Positions 34,163 to 45,250 of a stretch of DNA of 64,000 nt are shown here, piece by piece. The notes below the pieces were generated by a model. The model searched no databases. It worked only from the letters and a program-made list of their open reading frames with translations, and was not told the origin of the DNA. Every line of letters begins with the position of its first letter. Within the stretch, counting starts at the first letter, position 1. The stretch is from positions 19,183,801 through 19,247,800 of the forward strand of contig JAWZYU010000019.1 of the NCBI GenBank assembly GCA_038380435.1, read 5' to 3'. The stretch is from Ryuthela nishihirai. Lineage: Eukaryota; Arthropoda; Arachnida; Araneae; Heptathelidae. Both the position numbers and the translations under genes were made by a program.

Positions 34163-34434
34163 TGCTGATGAGCTAGATATGATGACCAATGGGACAATAT
34201 TAAAGTCTGTTGACTCCTGATGATGAGCTAAATATGATGACCAATGGAGACAATATTAGTCTGTTGACTCCTGATGAGCTAAATATGATGACCAATGGGG
34301 ACAATATTAAAGTCTGTTGACTCCTGATGATGAGCTAAATATGATGACCAATGGGACAATATTAAAGTCTGTTGACTCCTGATGATGAACTAGATATGAT
34401 GACCAATGGGGACAATATTAAAGTTTGTTGACTC
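34154..34434. repeat. Five-unit tandem repeat, 51-56 bp
   Basis: Units begin near 34154, 34205, 34259, 34312 and 34367 and share GATGAGCTAAATATGATGAC and CAATGGGGACAATATT. They differ by small deletions (for example one or two GAT trinucleotides) and a few substitutions. The array starts inside the C-terminal part of the possible transposase remnant and ends at GTTGACTCCCCC. Confidence 0.92.
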
Positions 34435-37400
34435 CCCCTGGGGGTACGTACCTGCTTAGATATCTTTGAGAGCCCACTTAATACAGTTTCTTCTGTTTTC
34501 CCTTACGAACAAGTATAAAAAGATTCAAGTTGCAATTTTCTATTAAGATTATCCTTTTGCTTGTCATCTTATGTTGTGATTTTATGTTTGTGTTGTCATC
34601 TCGCACTGATTTCAATGGATTAAAAGTTGACTGAAAACATCACAAGAAACACTTAAAAAGAAAACAAACCGTGACAGGACCAGAGAAACTTCAATAATTC
34701 TGAGGAAGGAATACTCACCTAAAAAGAAAAGAAAAAAAAAATGTTAATTAACATATTTGGAATAAACCAAACTGACAAGATAATGAGATAAGTAATACTG
34801 TAGTAGAAAATTAGTTATTTATAATCAAGAATGACTATATAAAATGAAAACAAAATTTATAGCGCAAACTTAGATAAATGACACGAAAAGAATGACGTGA
34901 CTTAAAGAAACAATCCACATTAAAATGCAATTTATACGAAAATATATGTCATTTCTAAAATTAGAAAAAAAAAGTCATTGAGCAGCAAAAATCATTAAAA
35001 AAAATCTGGTCAAATAAAGGCAGATATTTATTTTTGACAAGAGAGTTGACGGAGACAATAGCATCAGTTGTTAAAACACTGCCAGCCATCTTGAAATTTT
35101 TTTTTTAAGAAATCGCATCTTGATTTCATCCAATTGGGAAGAACCAAAATAACGCGTCCAAGGATGTTCATACACTATTCAGAAAATCGCAACTTTTTGG
35201 ATATAAAATTTATGTCTCGGAAATAGGGTGTGAAATGAAATTCTCAATCTTTCTTCCCATAGTTATAGAAAGGTGTAATATATCTACCAAAAAGCCCCAT
35301 TAAGATAAAGAGTGAAGGACTCGAACATGGGATCATTAAGAGTTTGGTGCGTTACCGACCTAGTCAATCGCCGCTCCACAAAAACGCCCAATATGAAAGT
35401 TATTAAGTCGATGTAACAAAAGTTGAGACCTAGTTTAGAAATCATCCGAATTCCGCTCTCAGCATGCAGACTTGAATTTTGATCATCTTCTTCAAACGAG
35501 GCATGAAGAAAACGAAAGTTCTGGAGCTCTATGTCGCTGGTTTGTCGCGAGTCCGATTCTTAGAGAACAGGTGAGGCAACAGCCCACGTGGGGCAGCTGG
35601 CCATGTGACCGGAGGTCATTGAAGTTACGCCATTCACGCGACGACCTTCTTCGATTGATGCTGCAGAGATCGCGAGGGAATCTAATGCGGCGGAAATATC
35701 GGCTGGACTCGGAAGGAATCGGTTCCTTGAGGGGCCATTCACAAACTGCACAATGCTACGGAAAATTTGATGCGAGATTTTTTTAAAAATATTTTTGTGA
35801 CTCTTAGTTCAACTTAATGTGGTATAATAACAAAAAAAAAACTATTTTTGGAGTAGGCACTGTTCTTGTTAAATTACTTAAACCTTTTCGTAAACATATC
35901 TCGTATTTAAATGGTCAAATGGATACCTAAAAAAATCTTGAAAATGAATCTTTAATGACAGAAGCAATAGAGTTTGTCGCGATAAATTTGTCTTCCCAAA
36001 CGGAGATATATTTGAAGAAAATTGTTTTCTCTGAATTCCTCAAAGACAATTTACGAAATTCATTCAAATGATTTTTTGATAGCAAAAGAAAATGGGTTTT
36101 TCTTAAAACTCTATTTCACCCTTTTTATTTTATATGTGAAATGCACTAACTAATCTTCAATTTTAATTTTTTTGTGCGCTCTAATTTTGCTAAATTGTGA
36201 AATATTAACACTTATACAGTATCAGTGTATTAATATTTTACTATTACGTCATTATTATATTAAGATCTGTGCCTAGGATTTTATTCGTATATTATTTCCC
36301 AACCCAGACTAAAAATTCACGAATTTTGAGAAATACAGTTGCGTTAAATATGTTGCGATAATAACAGCTCCCTTCCCTAGATCTGACCCTGCTGCTGTTA
36401 ATCCCTTATAAGAGCAGTTATCTAAATAAATTATCGCAAAAAAAAAAGGTATCGTAAATCTATAGTAAAGCATCAAGGGAGTACTTAACTTTGTACCAAA
36501 ATTTCAGGGAATTGAGAGAATTTGGGAATAGGTTTACATTATGTAAATGAAACATTGCCTTTTAGGTAAACGAAATTCGCGAATGTTGGCTAAGTTTTTG
36601 AAGCTTCTTTCATCATTTTGCTTCTACATTATCTGATGTTTAAGGCGAGATCATTAGTATGTAGACTACGAACTTTGCCAGAAAATATTTTAGGGGGATG
36701 CTTACTCTAATTTCTGCCAGAAAGAGGGGGTGGGCTAAAATGAAAAATGTGGAATAGAATCAATATAGATGCAATATTCTTAATTACTGGTAAAGTATAT
36801 AAGACTATGAAGAATACAATGCACATAAGACTTAGGTTTTATCATCCTACAATTTGTGTTCGAGATGGGAGGTGGAAGCCACGAGAGCTACTCCCTACCT
36901 AGTTGCCCGATGTGGACCCCATCTGTTTACATCAAAGTTAACAATTCCTTTTGATGACAACAGCAATGGATAAATTTAAGTCACAGTATTTGTTGGTTCA
37001 AGTGCATTTCTACATTCACTGTATCGTAGATGCAGATTTGTAGACGGTCCCCCCCCTTACCTTTCAGTCTCCCCCCCCCCCCCAAGGCGACGCGGTGCGT
37101 TCTTCACGGACTCTGGACACTCCAGGTATTCCCTCAGCTTGTGAAAGGAGACCGACTCGCCGCCGTTAGGAAAGAGAGGGGGGGATGAACATAAAAGGAT
37201 CACTCTCTTGTCGACCCAAAGGACGAAACGAACCGTGGACGAGAGAGCAGTGGAGGCCATTGTGAGAAGGAGCCAGGAGGTAAGGATCCAGATGCCAGAG
37301 ATCGGAGACTTCTGGGTGATTGGTGAGGTCAGGGAACGAAAAAGGGGAAGCTCAAGAAGTTGGCAGTGGCGGAGAGGGGGGGGGTAGAACAGATTCTTTA

Positions 37401-37798
37401 GAGGGGATGAGTCGAGGGAAGAGGAGAGTCTGCTCTCTTGATGACGTAAAGCGATCGCCATGTCAGCGGGGTTTATGATGGCATTAACAAGGGGGATTTC
37501 TTTGGAGAAGTTGCTAAGGCTGATTAATACTATACTTTGGACAGTTAGCAGATGTTGCCAGATAAAGTTGGATAAGTGTAAGGTTCGAAAAGAAGGGACC
37601 CACGAGAGGAATTATTAAATGTTTTTATTTTCCGCACAAATCATGGCCTACGAATCTGGTGAGCGATACTGGAATAAAGTCTTAACATTCCAGTATCAGC
37701 TTTATATTGTTTATAATAACGCTGAACAAATCTCGGATGCAAATTAGTTTACCGATTTGAATTGATGGAGTACAAACCTTATTCAGGAAATTAATCCA
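34435..37798. other. Long mostly unique stretch; tRNA-like fragment; small ORF blocks
   Basis: A minus-strand tRNA-like fragment (ACTCGAACATGGGATC to GTTACCGACC) lies at about 35305-35365 and may be an old family A head. A GC-richer block at 35500-35740 is open on both strands without recognisable motifs. At 37057-37461 a 134-codon minus frame (part: SVSFHKLREYLECPESV) follows a pyrimidine-rich stretch and could contain an exon, but poly-C/G runs at both ends argue against a long coding region. The remainder is AT-rich and featureless. Confidence 0.3.
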
Positions 37799-38158
37799 GG
37801 TTGGTTGTGTTACCTCAGAGCTGCGCTTTTGTTCACACAAAGGTCTAAATTGGCCAGGTCATAAGGACCCCGTGGGCTGAAGAGAAGTTGTGTAGGGGAA
37901 CCACTGGGAAGTTATTAGGAGATAAATGGAAGCCTCCGTCAAGGCCATTCAACGTGTTCTTGAACGTGCAGAAGAAATGCCTCTCCTGCACATGGGACCA
38001 CGGCCTAATATCCTATCCAACGGACGGCGGTCTTCCCGAGCCAATTGTTTTCCCTATTTCTGATCAGAGTAGGGTGGGGGTTGGCGAAAATAAATCTGAA
38101 CGCTTGCGCAGTTCGGACTGGCAACTTAGTCCGCTACTTAACCGAGCTAGCCCATCCC
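37799..38158 (-). mobile_element. Family A SINE, old diverged copy
   Basis: Tail (GTTGTGTTACCTCAGAGCTGC), central domain (AACGGACGGCGGTCTTCC) and a worn head (CCGCTACTTAACCGAGC) are in the expected order. Confidence 0.82.
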
Positions 38159-39596
38159 AGATCCTGTTACTTCCAGCCAAGATCTCTAAGCAGGACGATT
38201 TTTTTTTCCACTTTAATATTTATAATAATTTCAGCTGAAAAATTATATTGCTCTTAATATTTCTCCATAATTTATACGATAATGAGTAGAGCAGTAGTTA
38301 TCGATCATTTCAGAAAGATCTCTCGTGAAATTGCTTCAAAGGAATATAAAACAGCTATAATGACAGTACTTCAAAACTGTTCACTAAAACTTTGAAAAAG
38401 ATTAAAAGAAACACCAAAAAGTATCGAGCAACTCTCTTACGAAAATAAATAAGACTTTATGGCTTGAAAAAAATATTTATCATGAGAAGAGAGCTGTTGC
38501 AATAGAACATTAACGCTCTCGATGACTCGACCCAACCTATATTAAAAGTTATGTTTCCTGCTGTAAAAGTTTACAGACCGAATCCACTTCCTTTTTTTTC
38601 CCTTAAAGGAGGAGGGACTCCAACTGCCCTCCAACCCCCACTGGCACAATCATCGCCTTCGCGGCCCCGCCTGTTGAGATTAACAATCTTTGAATCAGCC
38701 TGTACGAGGTTCATTTTCAAGCTAAACAAAGAATTCCCTCGGAAATCGATCACGACAACAGGCTAAGCACACGTTCATGGGAAAAGGATTCCACTTTTTT
38801 TTCTTTCGCTCTCTCAATAGCGGGCAATGCTCTGTTGGTTTCCCGTTGCACGAGTTTCATCGATGATGTCGAAAGGCGATGTGAAAGGGTGAGGTTGAGC
38901 CGGGGGGGGAGAGTGGATTATAGACTGGGTCGTCTCGTAGACAGGCTCCTACTACGTTAATGAAGTAATAGCGCGTTCTACATCCGGCATAATGTCAGGA
39001 CAACTATTTGTGCTACCGACGGTTTGAAGACATCCCTTATCACAGGGAAAAGGGGGATGAAATGTGACCTCTCTCTTTTTCCTCCCCCTCCATCACATCC
39101 CTCCTACGTGGTCCTTCTGTTCTCCCTGTGCTTAGATGATTAACTTGAACATTAGTCCTATCAGCCTTTGGGAGCACTTATTTTGCTGAGTCATGTAGAG
39201 AGAGCATCCGTGGCTTGTTAATAAAACACAAGGGGTTTGAGCTTAGTCTTTGCCGTGTCGTAGGCTAGGAAATGATCAGGTAAGCCAACGGAGGGGCGCT
39301 AGCAGTTCATTAGTGGGCTGATAACGGAGAGATGGATTTGGGGAGGGGACGTTTATGGACACACATTCCATGGGATGCGTGTGGGGGGATGGTAGGAAAG
39401 ATTAACGTGACATTTGTCATTTCACTTTTTGTGAGTGGAAATTATATTGCTTTGACCCTGAGCGAATGTTTTTCACTGCCCACTGAAAATAACTTCATTC
39501 AACTCTTTTTTTTCAGCTCATTATTTCACGAGTTCCATGTCTACAGGATTTATCCTATGATTCTTTACTAATAACTTCAAATTGCAAAAACCTAAG
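38159..39596. other. Unique sequence, no gene seen
   Basis: Some GC-richer patches (38580-38690, 39040-39120). Frames on both strands at 38551-38766 look like shadows of one low-complexity region. Confidence 0.35.
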
Positions 39597-39740
39597 GCTG
39601 GGTTTTTACCTCTGAGTGGCACTTTTTTTTCACGCATTGGGCTAAATGGCTAGGTCATAAGAGACAATGCTTTTGAACTGAGACCTACTGGAATTCAAAA
39701 ATGCAAAGCCTCTCTTCAAGGTTATCCAGGGTGTACTTTG
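39597..39740 (-). mobile_element. Family A SINE tail fragment, old
   Basis: GGTTTTTACCTCTGAGTGGC and GGGCTAAATGGCTAGGTCAT are preserved. The remainder is degraded. Confidence 0.75.
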
Positions 39741-39872
39741 AGACGAGCAAATCCTGTCCTCGGTGGCAAAGTATTATAGCAGCTTTCTTATAATAAGTAA
39801 GACTTTAAAGAAACTTTCAGGCCTTAATCATCAGAAAGCAATTGGAATAGAACATTACATTGACAGCCTAGG

Positions 39873-40257
39873 GGTTGGGTTGTTTTACCTCTGAGCGGTA
39901 CTTTTTTGCACACCACGGGCTAAATGGCCAGGTCACATGGACCCCGAAGGCTCAGAGAAGGTTGGGGGAGGTGACCCACTGGAACAGCTGTTGGGAGACA
40001 GATGGTAGCCTCCCGTCAAGGCCATCCAGCGTGTTCTTTAACGTGCACAGGGTATGGCTCTCCCGCACACGGGGCCACGGCTTAACGTCCCATCCGACGG
40101 GCGGCGGCCTTTTCAAGCCCATCGGAGTCCCCTACTGACCGTGGGCAGGGCGGGGAATTTTGCGGAGATAAATCTCAACGCTGACCCAGCTGGGACTCGA
40201 ACCTGGGAACTACAGATTACGAGCCTGGCGCGCTACCGACTGAGCCACCCCCGCCCC
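39873..40257 (-). mobile_element. Family A SINE, full length
   Basis: Complete near-consensus copy (385 bp) with tail at 39873 and head ending CCACCCCCGCCCC at 40257. No clear target-site duplication. Confidence 0.94.
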
Positions 40258-40404
40258 TGCCCATTATAAGTCTACCTCTTACATAGCAAGATACTGGCTG
40301 ACCAAGCCACGAAAAGATTATGCTCACTTCTTATCATTATTCTGCCTCTCACTCAGTAAGCAAAAAAGCTTTTTCTGAAGATATCTGAATTAGAAGAAGC
40401 TGTT

Positions 40405-40757
40405 GTTGTTCCTCTCTGAGCTGCAATTTTGTTCAACATCAGGTCACAAAAACCTCATAGGTTCAGAGGAAGGTCGGTGGAAGGGGGCCCACTGGATGCT
40501 ATTAAGAGACGGATGGTAGACTCCGTCAAGATCATCCAGCGTGATCGTTAACATGCATAGAAAAAAAAAAAGACTCCTGCACACGGGGACCACGGCTAAC
40601 TCTCAACCGATGGACGACAGCCTTTCGCAATTCATCGGTGTCCCCTTATTGAGGGCAGAACGGAGTTAGCGAAGATAAATCTGAACGCAGCCGCAGTTGA
40701 AACTCGAACTTGGAAACTACAGATTAAGAGTGAGGCAAACCCGAGTGGTCCCAACCC
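40405..40757 (-). mobile_element. Family A SINE, old diverged copy
   Basis: All regions are traceable (TTCCTCTCTGAGCTGC, CATCCAGCGTGATCGTTAAC, GAACGCAGCCGCAGTTGAAA), with an A-rich insertion near 40560. Confidence 0.82.
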
Positions 40758-42040
40758 TAGGAGGAGGATGACGACGAAGGATAAAATATTTCGTTCTCCG
40801 AAGACAAATGTAAAAGTTCAAACGGTGCTAAGTTCGACCCTATCCAGGAAAATTTTAATATCAATAGAAGAAAATAACGAAATGAATTTCTGTCCATTTC
40901 TTCTTTTATCAGGCTTCAAGTTAATTCGTCTAATAAATTGCTAGTTTTCTACTTTTACAGAGATAAAAATATTCATCAGATAATTATTGAAGCGGATCGT
41001 CCTCTTAGCGTGATTTACAGCCGTACCTGGAACAGCCGCTGCAATTTAGATGGAGCAATTGAGTGAGGATTCCCTTGACCCTCACGAAATAAAGAAATTA
41101 TCTCTCGGTTTATTAATATTGATGTAATTGCCATTTCGGAAAACTCTTCGACTCACCCGTAGCAACGCAAAGCACCGGGAAATCCGTTTCTCGATGATCC
41201 CTCGTCTAATGACAATGTGCATTAATAATAAGTCCCTGGAAGGCTTTTATCTCTAATCTCCATCACTGGGGCTCTCTCTGCCGACTCTGTGTGTGTGCCC
41301 ACGTGCGGATGCATATATTGCGCGCGAGCAAGCACACGTCTACGAGTACGGCCACACGGGACGCGGTTTGAGCTACGGCTGCATATACTCGAGTTTGCTG
41401 GCAGAATGTTTGAAAGCGTTCATAACGCTAAATCGCTGAAAAAGTTTTTCTGTGTGGCAGCATCTTGTGACGATGATGTGCGTCTGTTCACTCTAGATAG
41501 GAAGAGAACAGACAGAAGGGTGGAAAGAGAGCACCACTCTTGACACGAGAGCCAAAGGTGAACGTGCATCCACTCCAGAGACCAATGGCCCACACTATTT
41601 AATAGAGTTCTGTTCGCTTGACGCATTAATCGATTTCGGGAGGCGTTCACCATTAGCCTTGGGGTCACCCAGATGGCGGTTCTAGGTTGGACTGCGTCAA
41701 AAGTGGGTGTCGGGAGAACGCTCGGGCCTCGTGTGTTGCACCCTCCCTGTCTTTAGCCCCCCCCCCCCCCCCCCCCCTTCACTTTCATGCACACATCTGG
41801 GGTGACAAAACTGATGGCAGGGGTGTTAATGAGGAGTGTGTGTGCAGTCCCCCTGGCCTCCCATCATTCGTTTTGGGATGGCTGCTACGGTCGATATTGT
41901 CCCCTAGAGGAAAAAAAAGCACCTGGCCCTCGTTCTGTGTAGTCACATTTACATAATGCGTTGTTTTTCTCTTTTCAGGCTCCCGGTTTTTCTCTAGCTT
42001 TATATTCTCGCGAGGTCTCAATTTTACTGTTGTTATCTTT
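40758..42040. other. Unique sequence with long poly-C run
   Basis: A 21-base poly-C run occupies about 41757-41777. The block 41280-41560 is GC-richer with open frames on both strands but no recognisable motif. No repeat family seen. Confidence 0.35.
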
Positions 42041-42231
42041 ATAAATACCCCCTCAAGCAGCTGCTTGTCACTGAGGTCTGACAGGAGCCTGTCAGTTTAT
42101 AGGCCATAGTAGAAGATCTGAGAGGATGGCAGGACCTCAGCAGATAAACGTCACATACATCCATGCCTTTCCCGGGGCTCGAACCCAGGTCCCTTAGATC
42201 AGTAGCCAAGCGCGCTAACCACTCGGCCATG
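42041..42231 (-). mobile_element. Family B SINE, full length
   Basis: Intact head and tail. A possible short target-site duplication ATCTTTA occurs just before the tail and just after the head. Confidence 0.92.
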
Positions 42232-43794
42232 GATCTTTAGAGATGCAATAATGTCGAAATAATCACAGATACACGTGCTTTATTTCGCATGTTCCATATG
42301 AGCTAAAAAACCTGTTGAACCCTGGCTGAAAAACGAAAGGTCTAATGTATAAATGAAATTGAAAAAATATCCATATTCTGTTATCATTATTAGGATACTG
42401 GGGCTGGTGTGCAAGCTGTAATGTACAAGTCGGATTAATAATAACAGCGCAACAAGTTTGTTTTAAAATTAAAGCAACATTTCAGATAGTGTTATGTACC
42501 AGTGTTTTCTGCGATATCTTTCACAGTTAAGAATAATGATAAATAATTTAAATAATTGCTAAATCATGTATTAATTAACCACTTTAATGTTTGTATATTA
42601 AAAAACAGAAATAAGCAATCTTAATTCTTTTATTGTGCAGACATGGAGAAAGTACTCGCCAACATGTTCGCGCTGTTAGGTATTGATTCAAATTGTGCAG
42701 GGAGAACTTCTAGAAGAATGTCTCTCCCATTGTGAAACAAATTTCCGTTTCTTCACATTTCGAATACATCAGGATTACACTACTACAACAGAGACCTCTC
42801 GTTGCAATTTGCGCTAACTGCATTAATCCCATCTCTCCATTTAAGACTCCTAATAGGTACAGGCTCTCCTTTTTTTCTATCTCATTTCCCGCTCTTTTGA
42901 TTCATCACGTACACATCCTGTAGTGTTGCCATCAGTCGCGTAGGGGCGAAGAGTTACGAGGATAAAGCGACAGACGACTGTAACATCTTATCCCCCCCCC
43001 CCTCATCAAGATACATCCCCCTAACATTCCTTACACGATAAACGCTCAGTGTAAGACTCCTATTCACCGCAGCATCCAAGAATCCTCGTCTCCTCTTACG
43101 CTTCTCTGCCATTCCCGCGTGCAACTTATCACCGCGCTCATTTACATCACACAGAGCATCCCCTCACTTTGCAGCATCCGAAAATACATCCTCCTCCTCC
43201 CTGTAGATTTATCTTCGCGACGCACGTTCGCGCCACTCCGAAGGAGGGGGGGGGGATCCTCTCGGAGGAGAGGAAAGTGAGCAAAGAAAGGCCACAAAAC
43301 AGAGATGTATCCCGAGACACAACAGCTCTTCGCTAAACGAAGAGCAAGGAGACATATGTAAGAAAAAAAAACCAGGTTGAATTGGCCGTCGCCCAAATTG
43401 CCAGACGTCGCTTTCAAGCGGCTCTCTCGGCGAAAAGTGACAAATGGTGACAAACTCGTGGCATCCCCTACGCGATCTTCCAGCGCGTGTAACAAAAACC
43501 AGCTGACAAATATAGTTAGCTTTTAACAGATTCATCTGTGATCTGGCTCTAGCACCCCACTCTCCAAGCGATGCCAGCGCAGAAAGGAAGGTGACGCTGA
43601 AGACCGAAGCCAAACGATCAGAAAGGTTTTCGTTTCCACTTGCTGTTCAGAATAGCAAAAAAAAAGGTGGCAATTGCTGCAATGAAAATGCAATGACAAT
43701 TTATAAGCGTGTTTTTTTTTGGTTCTAAAATGAAGATTGCTTTGGAGGTAACACATTAATAGCCACAGAGAGTCGGAGAGAAACTTTTCAGACT
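42232..43794. other. Unique sequence, no supported gene
   Basis: A poly-C run lies near 42990 and a poly-G run near 43245. Overlapping minus frames of 117 and 134 codons at 43142-43613 share the same DNA in different registers. Neither contains a motif I recognise. Confidence 0.35.
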
Positions 43795-43962
43795 TTTTTC
43801 ACCTTCATGGGAGATCTGTGGAAGAAGGGTAAAGCCCTGCCTTATCCAGGATTGAACCCGAGTAATTGAGACCACTACTGTCACTCCCCATCTCCTGCCC
43901 TCATTGGGGAAGGAGACCAATAAGCTTAAAAAAATAATCCAACCGTCCATCGTATGGATTGG

Positions 43963-44315
43963 GGTGGATTGTTTTATCTCTGAGTGGCACTTTTTTGCAC
44001 ACCATGGGCTAAATGGCCAGGTCACAAGGACCCCGAAGGCTCAGAGAAGGTTGGAGGAAGAGGACCCACTGGAACAGTTGTTGGGAGACAGATGGTAGCC
44101 TCCCGTCAAGGCCATCCAGTGTGTTCTTTAACGTGCACAGGGTATGGCTCTCCCGTACACGGAGCCTCGTCTTAACGTCCCATCCGACGGACGGTGGCCT
44201 TTAAGCCAATCGGTGTCCCATCCTGACCATGGGCAAGGCGGCCCAGTTAGGACTCGAACCTGGGATCTACAGATTACGAGCCTGGTGCGCTACCGACTGA
44301 GCCACCCCCGTCCCC
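43963..44315 (-). mobile_element. Family A SINE with internal deletion
   Basis: Tail, central domain and head are present, but the region between the GTCCCATCCTGACC and the B box is shortened. CCATCGTA occurs near both ends (43947 and about 44316), a possible short target-site duplication. Confidence 0.9.
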
Positions 44316-44580
44316 CATCGTACGAGACTCTAGCGCACTCGTGTTCAGGAGATCTATTTCTATGCACGTTGAAGAACACTTCTGTTCCTTTCACATACCC
44401 AGCTCTAAACCTTGGGAGTGCTTGTAACCTGGTCATTTATCATATCACATGTAAAGAGTGACTATAAAGGAACCCAAACTATTCTTAAGTCCTAAATACA
44501 GGCAGGATTTTTCACTCTTAGTACAATTAAATATTTTCTGCTTTGAACATTTGCAATATCGTAATCTAAAGATGATTCTA

Positions 44581-44770
44581 TCATCCCGGTGGCAGAGTGG
44601 TTTAGATCGCTTAGCCATTGATCAAAGGGACCCGGGGTCGAGTCCCATATGTGTCTCTTTTCGGTGTTGTCTTTCTGCTGAGGTTTCGCTTTTCTAAAAG
44701 CTTTTCTATGATTTATTATACTGACAAACTCCTCTCAGAAGTATGTGACAAGCAGCTGCTTGAAGAATCA
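44581..44770 (+). mobile_element. Family B SINE, old diverged copy
   Basis: Head GGTGGCAGAGTGGTTTAGAT, B box GGTCGAGTCCC, tail ACAAGCAGCTGCTTGAAG. The body is heavily diverged while the CAAGCAGCTGCTTG palindrome is perfect. Confidence 0.82.
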
Positions 44771-45172
44771 TTTACAATTTTTTAAAGATGGTTGTAGAAA
44801 TATGAACAGTTTCTTCATTTGGAGGAGTAGATGTGATCTTTACCTAGTTTTCTTTTTAGCGTGAGGTTAACAGAATTGAATGTCTTGAAATCAGTTGTCC
44901 TACGACACACATTAATAGGCACAAGAACTTTTTTAGCCACAAGAACAGAAGAATTTTTTTGACAGAAACTTATACTGATAAGAACCTTCATGGGAGATCT
45001 GTGGAAGGAGGCATCAGCAGAAGGGTAAAGCCCTGCCTTATCCAGGATTGAACCCGAGTAACTGAGACCACTACTGTACCCTCCCCATCTCCTGCCCTCA
45101 TTGGGAGACACCACAATTAAATATTTTCTGCTTTGAACATTTGCAATATCGTACATCTAAAGATGATTCTAT

Positions 45173-45240
45173 CATCCGGGTGGCAGAGTGGTTTAGATCG
45201 CTTAGCCATTGATCAAAGGGACCCGGGTCGAATCCCGGAT
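45173..45240 (+). mobile_element. Family B SINE head, copy made by local duplication
   Basis: Identical layout to the head at 44581 (GGTGGCAGAGTGGTTTAGAT to GACCCGGGTCGAATCCC) with the same upstream flank, so it is a segmental copy rather than an independent insertion. Confidence 0.85.
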
Positions 45241-45250
45241 ATCATTTATG

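Larger units (their letters stand above)
43795..45250. repeat. Mosaic local duplication
   Basis: 43795-43920 matches 44988-45113 (shared CTTCATGGGAGATCTGTGGA and CCTTATCCAGGATTGAACCC). 44520-44640 matches 45112-45235 (shared TTTTCTGCTTTGAACATTTG), including the head of a family B SINE. The second copies are fused to each other, so two separated segments were copied and joined. The family A SINE at 43963-44315 lies between the source segments and was not copied. Confidence 0.85.

Noticed and set aside
37057..37461. 134-codon minus-strand frame as a gene
   Set aside because: Both ends run into poly-C/G tracts and no family is recognised. An internal exon cannot be excluded but is not supported.
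43142..43613. Overlapping minus-strand frames of 117 and 134 codons
   Set aside because: Two registers are open over the same GC-rich DNA with no motif, typical of chance frames.
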